From Anisodus tanguticus (Eukaryota > Streptophyta > Magnoliopsida > Solanales > Solanaceae), in assembly GCA_034509755.1 (NCBI GenBank), contig CM067547.1, forward strand, positions 48,510,859-48,574,858: a DNA stretch of 64,000 nt, given 5' to 3'. Position numbers and translations under genes: made by a program. This document shows, piece by piece, positions 20,124-32,269 of this stretch (position 1 is the stretch's first letter; each line of letters starts with the position of its first letter). The notes below the pieces were generated by a model. That model was not told the origin of the DNA. It saw only the letters and a program-made list of their open reading frames with translations, and made no database searches.

Positions 20124-23100
20124 TTGATGGATTCTTCACCGCACGTTTTGGGCGACAAGACCCTTAGCAGAATGCCAATCATATTTTCGAGAAAAAGGAA
20201 ATACTTTAGGAGAGGCGTTCCACGCAAGGTTTCTCATTCGATCTTCTCAGCCATTCCCAAATTCCTTGCCTTTTTTCCAGAAAAACCTTGTTTCTTCATC
20301 ATGAAAACCATGTCTTCATCTTCTTCTCTATCTCTGGGGTCGGATAGTTCCGATTTAGCTGATGATGACCTAATCTCCATTTTTGCCTTCATAGATGAGC
20401 AACTGATTCGTGCCCCTTTTGGTACATCTGAACAAGGTGACCTCCTTCTTTCTCAGCATCTAAGCACGGTGAACTACGACCTTCTGATTACATGTGACTA
20501 GTTTACCGACGACCATTGTCTGGCTAGTCTGCGCACCTGGCCGATCAAGATTGCCAACTATTCTGTTTGGTTGGATCGAGTGAAGTCGGCCAAAGAAGCC
20601 GAATGAAGGCGCACGGGTCTCTATGACACCATTACGCTGTCGGAATTTGACTCCTCCTGCAACATAGGTCTTATATATGCCTTTCTTGGTTACTGGTCGA
20701 CCACTGTCAATGCCTTTGTCTTCCCTTGGGGAATGATAACCCCCACATTGTTTGATGTGATGGCGATACTTGGCCTTTCGATTTCGAGAGCCGAGGCGCC
20801 TGTCTTAAGCGATATAGATATTGCTGATTTAGGCATCAAAGTATCCAAGACTTCTTCAGGATACGACCAATTTATAGCCAATAACCGTCGGATATCGCCT
20901 CTTCCAGTCGACGATGCCGAGTATCATGCTTTTCTGCTTTTTTGGTTTAGTCGATACTTTGTCTGTACATGCTCTTGTGCAGTTGTGAAAGAGCTGGAAA
21001 TTTATGAGGCGTTAGCCATTTCGGGAAGGGATGTTAGCTGGGCATCTCTCTTCTTGACCTATCTTTACATGACTCTGGGTGATGCCCAAGGTAGGTTAAG
21101 GGATTCCAAAAACCTGGATACCTTGGTCGGTTCCCTGTGGTTTCTTCAGTTATGGATCACCCTCTATTTTCCTGAGTTTATCCCCGATAATTTCGATGAT
21201 TGTCGCTTTTTGTTAAACCCACCAGTATTAGCCGACACTTTTCGGAGAACCCCCTTTGTGCCCCAGGATGATTTTGCCGCAGTCTCCACCCTGCATGGTC
21301 TGTCTAGAGACCATTATACAGATTGACAACCGATCCTAGAGAGATGGGCCACCCATGATTGGGTTCGTCAAGTAGCCGATGAGGATCTTACTTTTTCCCA
21401 ACGGAAGACTATGGCTCTCATATGGGGGCAGATTCTCACGACCAGGGACCTGTTGGGTGGTTTGAAGCCCAATTCTAGGAATAATAAACTGACCGCGTAG
21501 CCTTATTTGCCGAATTTTGTAGCAAGGCAATTTGGCCTTACTCAGCACGTGTCGTGGCCCCACTGTAGTATTGTCACTTCAACCCAACGATGCTTCCTTG
21601 ATGCAGAACAAGCAAAGAAATTAGTCGATCATAATCTTGACATGCTTGGCTAGTTTGACTGGCAACCGTTTCCCCTGAGAGCGAATACTACCGTCGCTTT
21701 TGATGCTTGATGGGATACGGCTAAGGAGAAGTTTTTTTCAATCTCTTGTAGATGTCTATTGTGTTCGGCTGATTAGGTCGAGAAAAAAAAAACCTGGAAA
21801 CCCCCAAACCGTGGCCAAAAGAAACCACTCAGAAAGTTGTTTCCTCTAATTCGGCTAGGCTTGTTGCCTCAAGGTCTTCCATTCGGTTGTGGCAGACGAC
21901 GAAGAGAAAAGGTAAATTGCATTCTACACATGTATCTGCCAGATTATCCTTGTGAATTTTCGACTAACACCTCTTATGTATCTTTCAGCACCCCCATCTC
22001 CTTCAGTGTTTGTTGATCTGGAGACCGCCTATGATACCGAGTCCTTATCCCCCATGAAACCAATCCCTAAACAACCCCGACGGAGTGGATGGATTATTAT
22101 TCGAGATTATAGTGAGGAAGGCCTTCACAGATCCGAAGTTCCTATTCTTGCTGAGGGAGAGGAAATCGAGGTATACTACTCGGCTGGCTAAAACACCTTT
22201 GCATCGGCTACTAATATTCATGTTTTTTATTTTCCCTTCCAGGGACCACAAATGATAAAGCGCAGATGGCTTCATAGAGTGTCTGATGCTCCCCTTCATT
22301 TTGGCGGATCATCTTCCCAGGCTCATGCTCCCGTGCATTCATAGGACTCATCATCGGCTGCTCTTAAGGCCACTGTTTCTCCTATCATGGCAGTCGATGC
22401 TTACTATGTTGGGGCAGTCGTAGAGGTGTACCCTTTCTCTTGTGCTTGGTCATTTACTGCCTCTGGGCTCTTGCCTTTATACTGAACCTGTCCTTTCTGT
22501 ACAAGAAACTGTTGGCGGTAATCCCTCGGCTGAAACCTACCCAACTGTCGGCCCAGAGGTTCCAACCGAAATCATCCTGGAAGATGTGCTTTTGCGCTAC
22601 TTTGGCTTAATTGATATTGCACGTTCACCAGCTTTGCATGTTGGCGTCCATCGAGAGCGAATCGAGGAATCTCTCACCAGGGGGATTCCAACCACCAAAG
22701 AGGAGTTATATGCTCTGAGGGCCTCTCTGCTCCGACTGTCGAAAGAAATAACGGATTCCCCGGCTCTGGCTGCCACTTATAATGACATGGCTTTGGCTCT
22801 GAATGATTTGTTTGTTCTATATAGAACAACAAAAGATAGCCATGATGAGGCTGTCGCTGCTCTGCAACACTTGGGGTCTCTTCGGCAGGAGAAGAACCGC
22901 ATTCAGACTTCTTTCAATGAGGTGAATGCAGCTAGGCAACATAACGTAAGCCGAAGAAAGGATTTGCAAGAGCAGTTGTCCAAACTGCGAGTTTAGTTGG
23001 AGCGGATCTAGGCGGAGATAGGAGTTATTACTCTGGCCATATGTGACTTAGACTCGGCTATTAGTGCCCATGACTCCTCCCGTTCTTCTTTGTTTCGGCA

Positions 23101-23600
23101 CAGCCTTCAATTGGATAAGAAAATCCAGGAACACGGTAGCCAACAGGTGGTTTGAGAGCTGGATCAGAAGGCAGGTAGTGAATGGCTGGCCAACCTGGAG
23201 AATGAGTGGACTGTATAGAGAAACTGTCTAGTTCAAGCAACGCCGACAATCACTGCTCCCTTGCCAGTTGATCATGTTGCTGAGTTGTCAGCCGATACCC
23301 TTATGGAGTTGCCACTCAAAGCAATCGTTGCTTCTGTTGTTCAAGAGGTATCGATCGACACTCAAGCTTTTACCGAGGCCCCATCGACTGTAGTGGCTGA
23401 GCCTTTGCTGGGTGCTAAAAATGAGGTCCGAGCAGGAGCGGGTATGGCTGAGGTAATAGCCGTTATTGAAGCTGAGAGATGAATGGAGATTGTAGGTACA
23501 ACAGATGTCCAATCAGCCGTGGATTTGGCTAATCCTGAGACTTCTGTTAATGTTGATGTATTGCAACCTCTATCTCGGGGAATGTCGAGTGATTCAACTT
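20124..23600 (+). pseudogene. antisense plant mobile domain gene captured in the gypsy element
   Basis: The gene lies opposite to gag-pol, next to the 3' LTR. A Ser-rich start (20.1-20.5 kb) leads into a plant mobile domain (about 20.5-21.7 kb), recognised from PTLFDVMAILGLSI, the AFLLFWFSRYFVC block and ASLFLTYLYMTLGDAQGRLR with LWFLQLWITLYFPEF. A coiled-coil C-terminal region follows (22.44-23.2 kb, KEELYALRASLLRLSKEI). Two good introns are visible: 21912-21988 (AAAG|GTAAAT ... CTTTCAG) and 22171-22242 (GAG|GTATAC ... CCTTCCAG). In-frame stops at 20499, 20604 and 21325 and further stops downstream make this copy defective. Plant mobile domain genes are host/transposon-associated and act in transposon silencing in some cases; antisense extra frames are known from Tat-lineage elements. 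Confidence 0.75.
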
Positions 23601-23639
23601 CCTAACTTTATCGACCCCAAATCGAAGGGTCTGTTATTG

Positions 23640-24130
23640 TGACTAGGCGATCGGTCTGTGGATGTCGTTTACTTATGCATGCCCCAAAATCGGTGGGTAG
23701 TATTTCTTCAAAAATGTCTACCGTTTATATTTCTCTTCCATGCATAGTTATCGTTTGATCCGTCTTGCCGGCAACCCGTGGGTTCGCTACGAAGGGTCCT
23801 TTCCTAGTTTGGCGACCATTTGCCAATTTTGTGATCTTTCATCCCAATCGGCAAAATGATTTTCCACACTAAGTCTCATTCGGCAAACCTCTTAGGCTTA
23901 ACATATTTGTTGTATGCTTTAGCCACTTTACGCTTACCGGTTTTGACTTCTTCTATGATTGTTAGTCGATTTTCACCCAACTGACCCAACTCCGTTAGAA
24001 TGGCCTGCTGATATGCTTCCAAACTTAGAAGGTTTGGCCATCCATAATGATACTAACTTCAGAGGACAACACTGCATCTTGGCCATTGATTTAGCCGATA
24101 GGATGTCATCCCCGTAGTTGTAGATTTGGA
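23640..24130 (-). pseudogene. gypsy integrase C-terminus remnant
   Basis: Translation of the minus strand gives KVAKAYNKYVKPKRFAE, a stop, then DLVWKIILPIGMKD and GKWSPN. This is the C-terminal segment that follows the integrase core in plant gypsy elements (consensus idea: YN-x-V ... GDLVLKxxxP ... GKxxPxWEGPF). Several stops are present. It joins directly to the protease-proximal sequence at 24.1-24.6 kb, so the polymerase and integrase core have been deleted between them. Confidence 0.7.
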
Positions 24131-24619
24131 GTTTATGATTGCTTATTTCCTTTAAGACATGTCTTTGTAAAACGAGTCTATTCAAACTTTGTACAAAATA
24201 TACATAACACTGGGTATTGAATAATACTCGAGTTTGGTACAAGCGTAAAACAAAGACAAACAAAGCTAGGCATAAAATTCCCATCGGCAACTCAAATGTT
24301 GTTGGCAGCCAGGTTTGGCTTTCTTTCGTGGTTCCCCATCTGCGATGCCTCGGCTATCCTTGCCTCAGAACTTAGGGCGGTCAGCCGATGCCACAGGTCA
24401 CGTATGATTTGGGTCTCCTCAACCATTTAAATCCTCCAAGGTAAGCCGTGGTTCGGCTAATTATTCTATCTCAAACTCTCGCGAGGTAAGATTACAGGAT
24501 TCCCAAGATCCTTCTTCATATTGCTCTGTGACGGCTCTGGGAGCCACATAAGGTGAATAGATGACAACCTCTATGTTCCTAAAAGATGTGGTAGAAAAAA
24601 GGCATCGGCTGGTGTGAAT

Positions 24620-25095
24620 CTAGTCTCTGCCCAGCAGAATGGTGTAGGACAGCTTGCCATCTATCACAAAGAATGTAGATCTGACCGTCTTGGGACCCAC
24701 GGTGATTTCTACTACTAAAATCTCCAAAGCTTCAAAAGCCTCTCCCATAAAGCTAGCCTTTTTCATGTTAGTTGGGATGAGATCTTCTCTGGTTTTGTTA
24801 AGGCTTTTCAAAGTAAGCAGTGGCATCACATTCAGCACAACCCATTGTCGACAAACACTCGGTTAATGATTTTGCCGTTGATGTAAGCCTTCACATAGAT
24901 GGGATTGAGGTGTTTAACCATCTCTTCCGTAGGTGCACCAAACGCGGTGCTCAAAGCGTCCTTAGCCGTGGTATCAGCTATTGTTGCCCATTCTGCATCT
25001 TCTATGCAAACATCACCTTCTAAGCTATCCAGCGTGGAACGACTGGCCCAAAACTCACATGGGATTAAGCTGACCATTTCAATATCTGCCCACAT
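24620..25095 (-). pseudogene. gypsy aspartic protease region
   Basis: Two adjacent minus-strand frames carry AYINGKIINRVFVDNG, which matches the catalytic D-x-G region of plant gypsy retropepsins (here D-N-G), followed by LEILVVEITVGPKTVRSTFF and SYTILLGRD. The frame break near 24.83 kb and the loss of the downstream polymerase make it inactive. It should feed directly into reverse transcriptase, but that is absent. Confidence 0.75.
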
Positions 25096-25213
25096 CTCGT
25101 CAATCAGGTCCTAGCTAAATAAATTGAGGATAAAGTCTCCTCTTTTATTCAATTCGGCTGACCATGAGCTCATATCTTCCATTTATTGGAGACAAATGGG
25201 GATCGGCTGGGGA

Positions 25214-25987
25214 TAGAGATGGCAGTGGATCTTGGACCCGATTCGAATCCGGTGGATCCAAATCCGATTTATAGGATATGGATCTTCAAAATTTGGACCC
25301 GATGGATCCGAATCGGACACGGATCCATTTATGACGGATCAGATCTGGACCTGGATCTTGTATTTGAGATCCGTATCTAGTCTAGATCCGACCCGTGGAT
25401 CCATTTTTTATTAAATATATTCATAACCTAGAATGTAATTTTATAAGTATTTTCTTAAAATTTCTAAGCACATCCTTGCAAGTTTAATTCTCAAAACAAG
25501 TTTAATTTATCCCCACGTTAACTCAAAAACAAAAAAATAAAGAGGTAACTTCGATAATAAAATCAATGTTATATTAGTGAATGACTAACATCTCCATAGA
25601 CAAGTAGTTAAAATTATATTCACTTCATTTGTGAAGATTCCAAGCACATGCAAGTTCTGCATTGTGGAAATACTAGTCAGCATTTTCCACAACTATTGTC
25701 ATTGTCCAACATTTTCAATTAATAGTTCACAATCAAAATGAGACAGCGAACAAAATATCTCATATGAACATTTCAAAATTGAAAACACAGTACACCGTTA
25801 GCTAAGTAAAAATCGTTTGTCAGTTCAAAAAAAATTCTTAGCAAGGCAAAAATGTTTACATGTGGATCCGGATTTGGATCTGATTTTTATGGACCCGATG
25901 GATCTGTATCCAGATCTGGATCCAGGTATGAAAAATGGATTTGGATCTAGTAGGATCTGGTCCAGATTCGATCCGTTGTCATCCCTA
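25214..25987. mobile_element. non-autonomous hAT element nested in gypsy
   Basis: The ends are TAGAGATGGCAGTGGATC and the inverse GATCCGTTGTCATCCCTA. The flanks GCTGGGGA (25206-25213 and 25988-25995) are identical, a perfect 8-bp duplication. Both subterminal regions are packed with GGATCC/GATCCG/GATCTGGAT motifs. There is no transposase. Confidence 0.95.
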
Positions 25988-25999
25988 GCTGGGGATCCT

Positions 26000-27253
26000 C
26001 TAACTGAATCATCTATTTGATATGTGGGATTGCCTCAGTTAGAGGTCCATCCGGGGCCACGTTCTCTTGTCGGGGTTCCTCCGTCAGGTTGTCAATAGAT
26101 TGTTCATCTAGCTCTAGTTGACCCAATGCCTCTCCTTTAGGTGACATTGCCCATGAAGAAACTGAGCCAAATGCCCGCTCGATAGCCTCGGCTACGGCAG
26201 ACTCAGGAATCTCCTGATATTCGTCTGCCTTGGTGTTGGAAGTTAGATGCAATGTCTATTGCATCTTACGCAAGGCTTTGACACGTTTCATCCTTCTTGT
26301 GTGAGTCCTGGATGCGACTCTCGGTGGTGCCTCTTTCTTTTCGGGAGCCTGATTGATAGACCACTTCCCTCTTCTGTATTGGCGGCTGGTTTAATCATTC
26401 TCTAGGGTATCGTCTGGTCCTCATTTATTTCTATGATACGTAAGGACGAAACACCCTCGTTCACGTTAAACTCGACCACCCTCTGTTTGGTTTTAGGAAG
26501 TGGTTCTTCATCTATTCGAGGCATGCTCGGCTGCCGATTAGTTAGCATACGTACTTGCCCCCCAGGCCTATGCCTGGCGTCGATAGGGACCCTTATAAAC
26601 CTCATAGTTTGTTCCTGAAGTTCTTGTTCGAAGTCCCTCGAATATTTAGGGCGGTCATGAAAACTGCTCCTAGCTAGCTGCCTGTCATCACGAATGTCAT
26701 GTAGGCTGCCTAACCGGTTGAACACAGAAGTCCTTTTGACCTTCTCCCATTTGGTAGGTTTCTTTGGGACCCACACCCTTTTCATCAACTGTTTCCCTTG
26801 ACTCATTAGTCTTAGTAAAATATACCATAGATATTGGTACCGCGAGAAATGGGTCGGTGTCATTTGACATTTCAGCCATACTCTTGTCGGCTAGCTTGAA
26901 CCTCCTCTCTTTGATGCCCTATTGGATCGCCTTTCTGAATATCACGCAATTAGAAGTTGAGTGACTATATGAATTATGCCACTCACAATGTCAGCCAACT
27001 GTTTAGAAACTTGGTACATAATGTCGTTGATGTCCAAGTCGATCTGTTGTCTAATAAAAGATGTGGTCATTACGGTTGGACCTTCAGATTGGCTAGATTC
27101 TTTCACGACTTGGGTTGATGGAGGAAGTGGAGGGGTATCCACCGATGTAGGCATACCTGAGGAGGATGCTGGTTCGTTGTTCCTTCTGGGAGGATTTTGT
27201 TTAGGATGTGGACTGAAATCGAGGTTCATTTTCTTACCGGACCTTAGGCGCAT
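26000..27253 (-). pseudogene. gypsy gag, broken
   Basis: Minus-strand frames in order give MRLRSGKKMNLDFSPHPKQ at 27253, then a TKTNESRETVDEKG segment, then KRVWVPKKPTKWEKVKRTSV and RFIRVPIDARHRPGG, and finally an acidic tail near 26.0-26.25 kb. The pieces lie in different frames with stops between them. Content and position next to the 5' LTR and primer site mark it as gag of a plant Ty3/gypsy element. The hAT insertion at 25214-25987 lies between it and the protease. Confidence 0.7.
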
Positions 27254-27330
27254 ACGCCAAGAATGATCCTGGCCTGGAGAATCAAACTTTGCAATTAATT
27301 CACCTATGGTCCCACTGGGCGTGCCAAATT

Positions 27331-27948
27331 TATTCTCGGCCCCAATTCCGCTTTTAAGCGATTTGGGCTGGAAACAGAACTCTAATCTCTAGCAATGGGT
27401 TCCCCAACTACTCCAGAAAGTGTTAGGACGGTGGTGTGAGTAAACTAAGAGGTAAGAAACATGAATACAACCGAGTAAGGTAAATGAAAGTAAAGGATAA
27501 AAAGATAGATAAATTTTGATTTATTTGATTGATTGTGTGTATTCTGTACAAAGAATGTGTTCTATTTATAGTACAAAAAGGGGGGAAATTGTACAAACGT
27601 GCCCCCCCATGTCAGCCATCAAGTAACCCACTAAGTTCAAGTGCCGACTATGTGGGAGGTGGTGCCGATTTTCTCGCCTTCTACTCCTCTCGCTCAGATA
27701 ATGGCCCTTTCTTTCAGCTGTTGTTGGCCGTTATCGCTTCTAGAGGTTTGGAAACCCTTTTGACTTGGTCGTTGAGGCGTCTGCATCTGAGTGGGTCCCA
27801 GTCGTACCTCTAACCAACAACTTCAGCTAAGATGCCTTAGTAGCCGATGAAGTTCTTACAGTCGAGGGTTAGGAGTAAATTCGGCTCCGGAATAGTTCGG
27901 TTGTCACTGAATTCGGCTAAACACTTAAATTAGTTTTTAGTGTTAACA
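27331..27948 (-). repeat. 5' LTR of the gypsy element
   Basis: This LTR is 618 bp. It is colinear with the 3' LTR except for the deletion of about 57 bp, and its inner end reads TATT where the 3' LTR has TGTT. Confidence 0.92.
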
Positions 27949-27953
27949 AAATT

Positions 27954-29103
27954 ACACTAGACACTTTCTCCTGAAAAGATACTACAAAAATTATACCAAA
28001 ATCTAAAAATAAATTAAAAATATCATAAACTATAAAAAATATGGTACCTTTAATTGTGATTTCCAACTAATTTTTTCTTTTGCAAAAAGATCATGTATGC
28101 CCATTAGAGATAAATTATTTACCCGTTTCTATTCCCATTACTTTCGTACTCCCAGAAATATCAAAAGTGTTTACCTGAAATGTTCTCCATGATATCATCA
28201 TGATATATAAATATAATTGGATCATGAAGGATCATGTTCATTTATTCAAAAGACACTTTTCTAAAAAAAAACTCTATAATACGATCATCTTATATACATA
28301 TATTATGAAGGTATCATAGAGGACTGTTTCGGTCCTTCAATGAGACACTCCTCAGTCCTTCATGATACCATCATGGATATAAATATACTGAGATGGTATC
28401 ATCAAGGACTGCTTTAATCCTTCTCCCAGTCCTTCATGATATATAAATATATGATATCACAAAGAAAGGATTTTGGGCAGATAAATATTTTCGGTCGACT
28501 AGAGTAGAAGAGAAATTACTTTAGGGGGAGGCATGAGCGGGTAAATATTTTATATTTTAGGGGTATTTTGTGTTGTTTTCTCTTTTTTTTCATAGTTCTC
28601 GTCACATCAAACAGACATAGTTTGATATATATTTGAAAGAAATTAAAAGCGTTTACTTTAGACCAAAATTATTAAATGCTATTTGAATCTACCCTCAAAC
28701 ATAATGGACAATTTTTGTTATTTTCTTTGATTTATCTCATATTTCACTTCGTTAAATTATCAACTCATAAAGGTTTCTAGCATTATTTTTGTATCAAATA
28801 TACCCCTAAACAATTAAAAAGGTATATACATAGACTTGAACACTTTAATAATTTCAAATATATGGTCTAACGTGATTCCATCCGTTAGTGCGCGGGGCAT
28901 ATTTAGACCTTTAGATTGTTCAGGAGTATCTTTGAGACAAAAGATAATGTTAGTAACATTTTTGAGCCAATAAGTTAACGAAGAATAATTATAAGACAAA
29001 TCACAAATATTAAGGGATATTTTTCAAGACCTAATATCTACCGAAATGATCCCTCATTTTTGCCTATAGGATAGATCAAGTTACTCTATTTATTTCAAAT
29101 TAA
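27954..29103. other. AT-rich repeat-derived spacer
   Basis: No gene is seen. Between 28190 and 28470 the words TCCTTCATGATA, GGTATCAT and AAGGACTG recur in both orientations, suggesting a decayed inverted-repeat element. A conserved-looking stretch at 28.79-29.06 kb reads like intergenic element sequence; I cannot name it. Confidence 0.4.
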
Positions 29104-30008
29104 TGTTTGCAGAATAATAAAGAACAGATTAGTGAGAACACAATGTTTTGATGTGGAAACTACCCGGCTCACAAGGGTGAAAAAACCACGACCTGCACCT
29201 CTGTAAGATTTTTTCCAAACTACACTATAAATGTGAGCCTTTGCAAATTAAGTTACAAACTTTGTAACCTAGGAACTAAATTTTAAAAAAGCTGATAAAG
29301 GTACAACTCGATAAACAATCCTAATACACGAATCTAGACTTGAAAACTGTAAAATATAACTCTATGAAACAAGTTCTTCAATCTTCTTCTTCGTATCATG
29401 TCGCACTTCAGGAATCAGAACAATCAATATAACATTGATTTGTATTTGCTCGAATTTTGTTTTATCTCTATGTGAGTGCGTAAAACATCTTCATAGCAGG
29501 ACTTGAATATTTATGGCTTTTGGTGAGCAGCAAGTCGGCAGAACAAACCCTACGTGATACGACACATTATGTGAAATAGGGTTTGAGTTGGTTTAGGTTT
29601 CTTGCATCATTCACGCGGCTTCAATATACTTTTAGGAGTTGCGTAGCAACTCGACAGAACAAACCCTACGTGATACGACACATTATGTGAAATAGGGTTT
29701 GAGTTGGTTTAGTTTTTTTGCATCAATCACGCGGCTTCAATATGCTTTTAGGAGTCTGGAGTATCTTGATAAATATGACAAGAAATCCTATAACTTGTCC
29801 GCCAAGTCCTTACCATAAATCACAAACCCTACTCGTTGTAGGTTCTGAGCTGGAACATGTTCTTCGACCTGGTTCAAGCACCTGACTCATTCAACTGTAT
29901 CTCACATCTATATTTGAGATGGAACATGTCCACAGACCTGGTTCATTAGTCTTATTCACTCATTTTGTCAATCTTCAAAATCTACATGTGTTAGTGCTAA
30001 TGCCAACA
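29104..30008 (-). mobile_element. probable solo LTR (copia-like)
   Basis: It begins TGTTTGCAGAATAATAAAG and ends GCTAATGCCAACA, i.e. TG...CA, with TTAA on both sides. Inside are CCACGACCTGCACCTC and a 116-bp tandem duplication (units from about 29541 and 29657, shared GAACAAACCCTACGTGATAC). No coding domains adjoin it. Orientation is by the stronger-looking TGTTGGCATTAGC start on the minus strand, and the family is an inference. Confidence 0.6.
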
Positions 30009-30780
30009 TTAAGAATATTTTAACCCTTTCCATTTACCTTGACCACTAGCGGCCTATTTACATGTCAACCTTACCTTTCACATGAATTTAGTAATTTTGT
30101 AAGACATTGTGTATAATTTAATAAAATTCATTATATAACTATAAAAAATTTACGCTAACTCAGTTGTAATTTCATATATTGATTTAAAGTTGTTATTGAA
30201 ATCTCTAGTCTTCAATTTTAGATATGCATTTGCTGAGCACGTAGGGTCCTTTATTTTTTCAGCTGAGCACATGTGGTCTTTTTAATTTGCAAATATTGAG
30301 CACTTTTAGTTCAATTGACAGAACTTCATAAGTGGATCATTTAAAACTAGCCAAAATGTCATATCTCCTCCACGTCACTAAGCTAAATAACATAGATTCG
30401 AAGTCTTTACACACAATTAATTTTTCCTCGATCGTGATTTATATTTATCTAAGAAACCTTCTATTTACGTTTTGCAATGATTCTTTTATCTAATTTCCTG
30501 CCCTTTTTTTTTTATATGAGAAGTGTTGAAATTGGAGGAAAGATGAAACATGCAAAGAAAATTTCTAAAAGGGTTGTTTTTTCCTCCAGCCACGTGGAAA
30601 ATGCGATCTGATAATTTGATTGACTTGCTTAATGCAATCGAAAATAATATATTGGATGAAAATTATCCTCAAACTTAAGGGACTATTGAGTCAAAAACTA
30701 AACAAATAAAAAGGAACTACGAAGAGAAGAAAAACAGGAAGAGTAACCCAGGAACCATAATCAACTTTGATTTTGCATAA
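30009..30780. other. spacer, no gene seen
   Basis: AT-rich. A motif GAGCAC recurs at 30.23-30.31 kb, but no element boundary or coding sequence is visible. Confidence 0.4.
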
Positions 30781-30784
30781 TTTA

Positions 30785-32136
30785 CTCTAGGGAGGTTCTA
30801 TGGAGATATCTAGAGGTTAGAGGTGTACATGTGGCGTACACTAGGGCGATCAAGGACATGTATGATGGAGCCAAGACCAGAGTACAAATAGTAGGAGGAG
30901 ACTCGGAGCACTTTCCAGTGATGATGGACCTGCACCAGGGATCAACTCTTAGTCCATTCCTATTTGCCTTGGTGATGGACGGATTGACGCGACAAATCCA
31001 AGAAAATGTGTCATGGTGTATGTTATTCGCAGACGACATAGTCCTGATTGATGAGACTCGCAAAGGAGTGAACGCCAAGCTGGAGGTTTGGAGACAGACT
31101 CTGGAGTTTAAAAGGTTCAGGTTGAGTAGGACCAAGACATAATATTTGGAGTTCAAGTTCAGAAACGAGAGTGACTTTGAGATAGGCGTGAAGGTGAGAC
31201 TTGGTACTCAGGTCCTTACAAAGAAATGAAGCTTCAAGTACCCCGGGTCTATTATCCAAGGGAATTGAGAGACTGATGACAATGTCACACATCGTATTGG
31301 GGCAGGATGGATGAAATGAAGACTCGCATCTGGAGTTTTGTGCGATAAAAAAGTGCCACCAAAACTTAAAGACAAGTTCTATAGGGTGGTGGTTAGATTA
31401 ACTATGTTGTATGGGGCGGAGTGTTGGTCAGTCAAGACTTCGTACATCCAAAAGATGAAAGTTGCGAAGACGATGATGCTGAGATGGATGCGTGGACATA
31501 CAAGGAGTGATAGAATTAGAAATGATGATATCCAGGATAGAGTGGGAGTGGCCTCGGTGGAGGATAAGATGCGGAAAGCGAGATTGAGATGGTTTGAGCA
31601 TGTGTAGAGGAGAGACACAAGTGCCCCAGTGCGGAGGTGTGAGAGGTTGGCTATGGATGAGTTCAGGAGGGGTAGAGGTAGGCCGAAGAAGTATTGTGGA
31701 TAAGTGATTAGACGGGATATAGCGCAGGTGCAACTCACTGAGGACATGACCTTAGATAGAGGGTTATGGAGGACACTGATTAAGGTAGTAGGTAGTCCAG
31801 TGTAGCGCTTACAAACTGATAGTTGTAGTGTTATAATTGTAGGACCGCTTAGCCTATCATACTAGTATGCGCAGTATTACTTTATAGTATTTATGTTGTT
31901 ATGTGTTCTCTAGTGTACTTAGTTTGTCTTTTTTACCTTCATTAGTTATTGCTTCTTTTTCAGAATACGCTATCATAGCTTATTCGCTTTATTTGTCTTA
32001 CTTTGCTTGTGATTTGTCTTGAGCCGACGGTCTCTCAGAAACAGTCGTTCTACCTGCCAAGGTAGAGGTAAAGTCTGCAGACTCTCTACCCTCCCCAGAC
32101 CCCACTTTGTAGAATTTTACTGGGTATGTTGTTGTA
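30785..32136 (+). mobile_element. 5'-truncated RTE-type LINE
   Basis: The copy begins inside reverse transcriptase (REVLWRYLEVRG) and runs through the 3' end of ORF2, a 3' UTR of about 330 bp and the tail TGGGTATGTTGTTGTA. The 3' UTR end (GTCTTGAGCCGACGGTCTC ... CTCCCCAGACCCC) is the tail also borne by the SINEs here, which are expected to use this LINE's enzyme. Confidence 0.9.
30791..31800 (+). pseudogene. RTE reverse transcriptase C-terminal half
   Basis: The reverse transcriptase palm is recognisable: MMDLHQGSTLSPFLFALVMD, then the catalytic box LFADDIVLIDE at about 31024-31056. The thumb/C-terminal region follows: LCDKKVPPKLKDKFYRVVVR, LYGAECWSVK and DRVGVASVEDKMRKARLRWF, with RGRGRPKK near the end. 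In-frame stops at 31141, 31228, 31267, near 31606 and elsewhere show it is dead, although the catalytic Asp pair is intact. Confidence 0.9.
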
Positions 32137-32269
32137 CCCTTTTCAGGAAAATAGCGAAGCATCAAAAGGCAAATTTTGATTATAAGAGATATTTGACCAA
32201 ATTAGTACCAAAACCGACAATTTTTTTTTAAAAATAAATCCTAACAACTAGCACTTAAGATGTGTGAAC

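Larger units (their letters stand above)
19261..27948 (-). mobile_element. Ty3/gypsy LTR retrotransposon with antisense gene
   Basis: LTRs at 19261-19942 and 27331-27948 enclose gag, protease, a remnant of integrase and an antisense gene. The element is flanked by a perfect AAATT at 19256-19260 and 27949-27953. It is read on the minus strand because gag and protease lie there, the putative primer site adjoins the right LTR (TTTGGCACGCCCAGTGGGAC) and a polypurine tract (GTAGGGGGCAAT) adjoins the left LTR. Reverse transcriptase, RNase H and the integrase core are missing. The extra antisense frame suggests the Tat/Ogre group. Confidence 0.93.

Noticed and set aside
26764..27266. Plus-strand ORFs opposite gag
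   Set aside because: Shadows of the gag frame; unlike the mobile-domain gene they show no domain.
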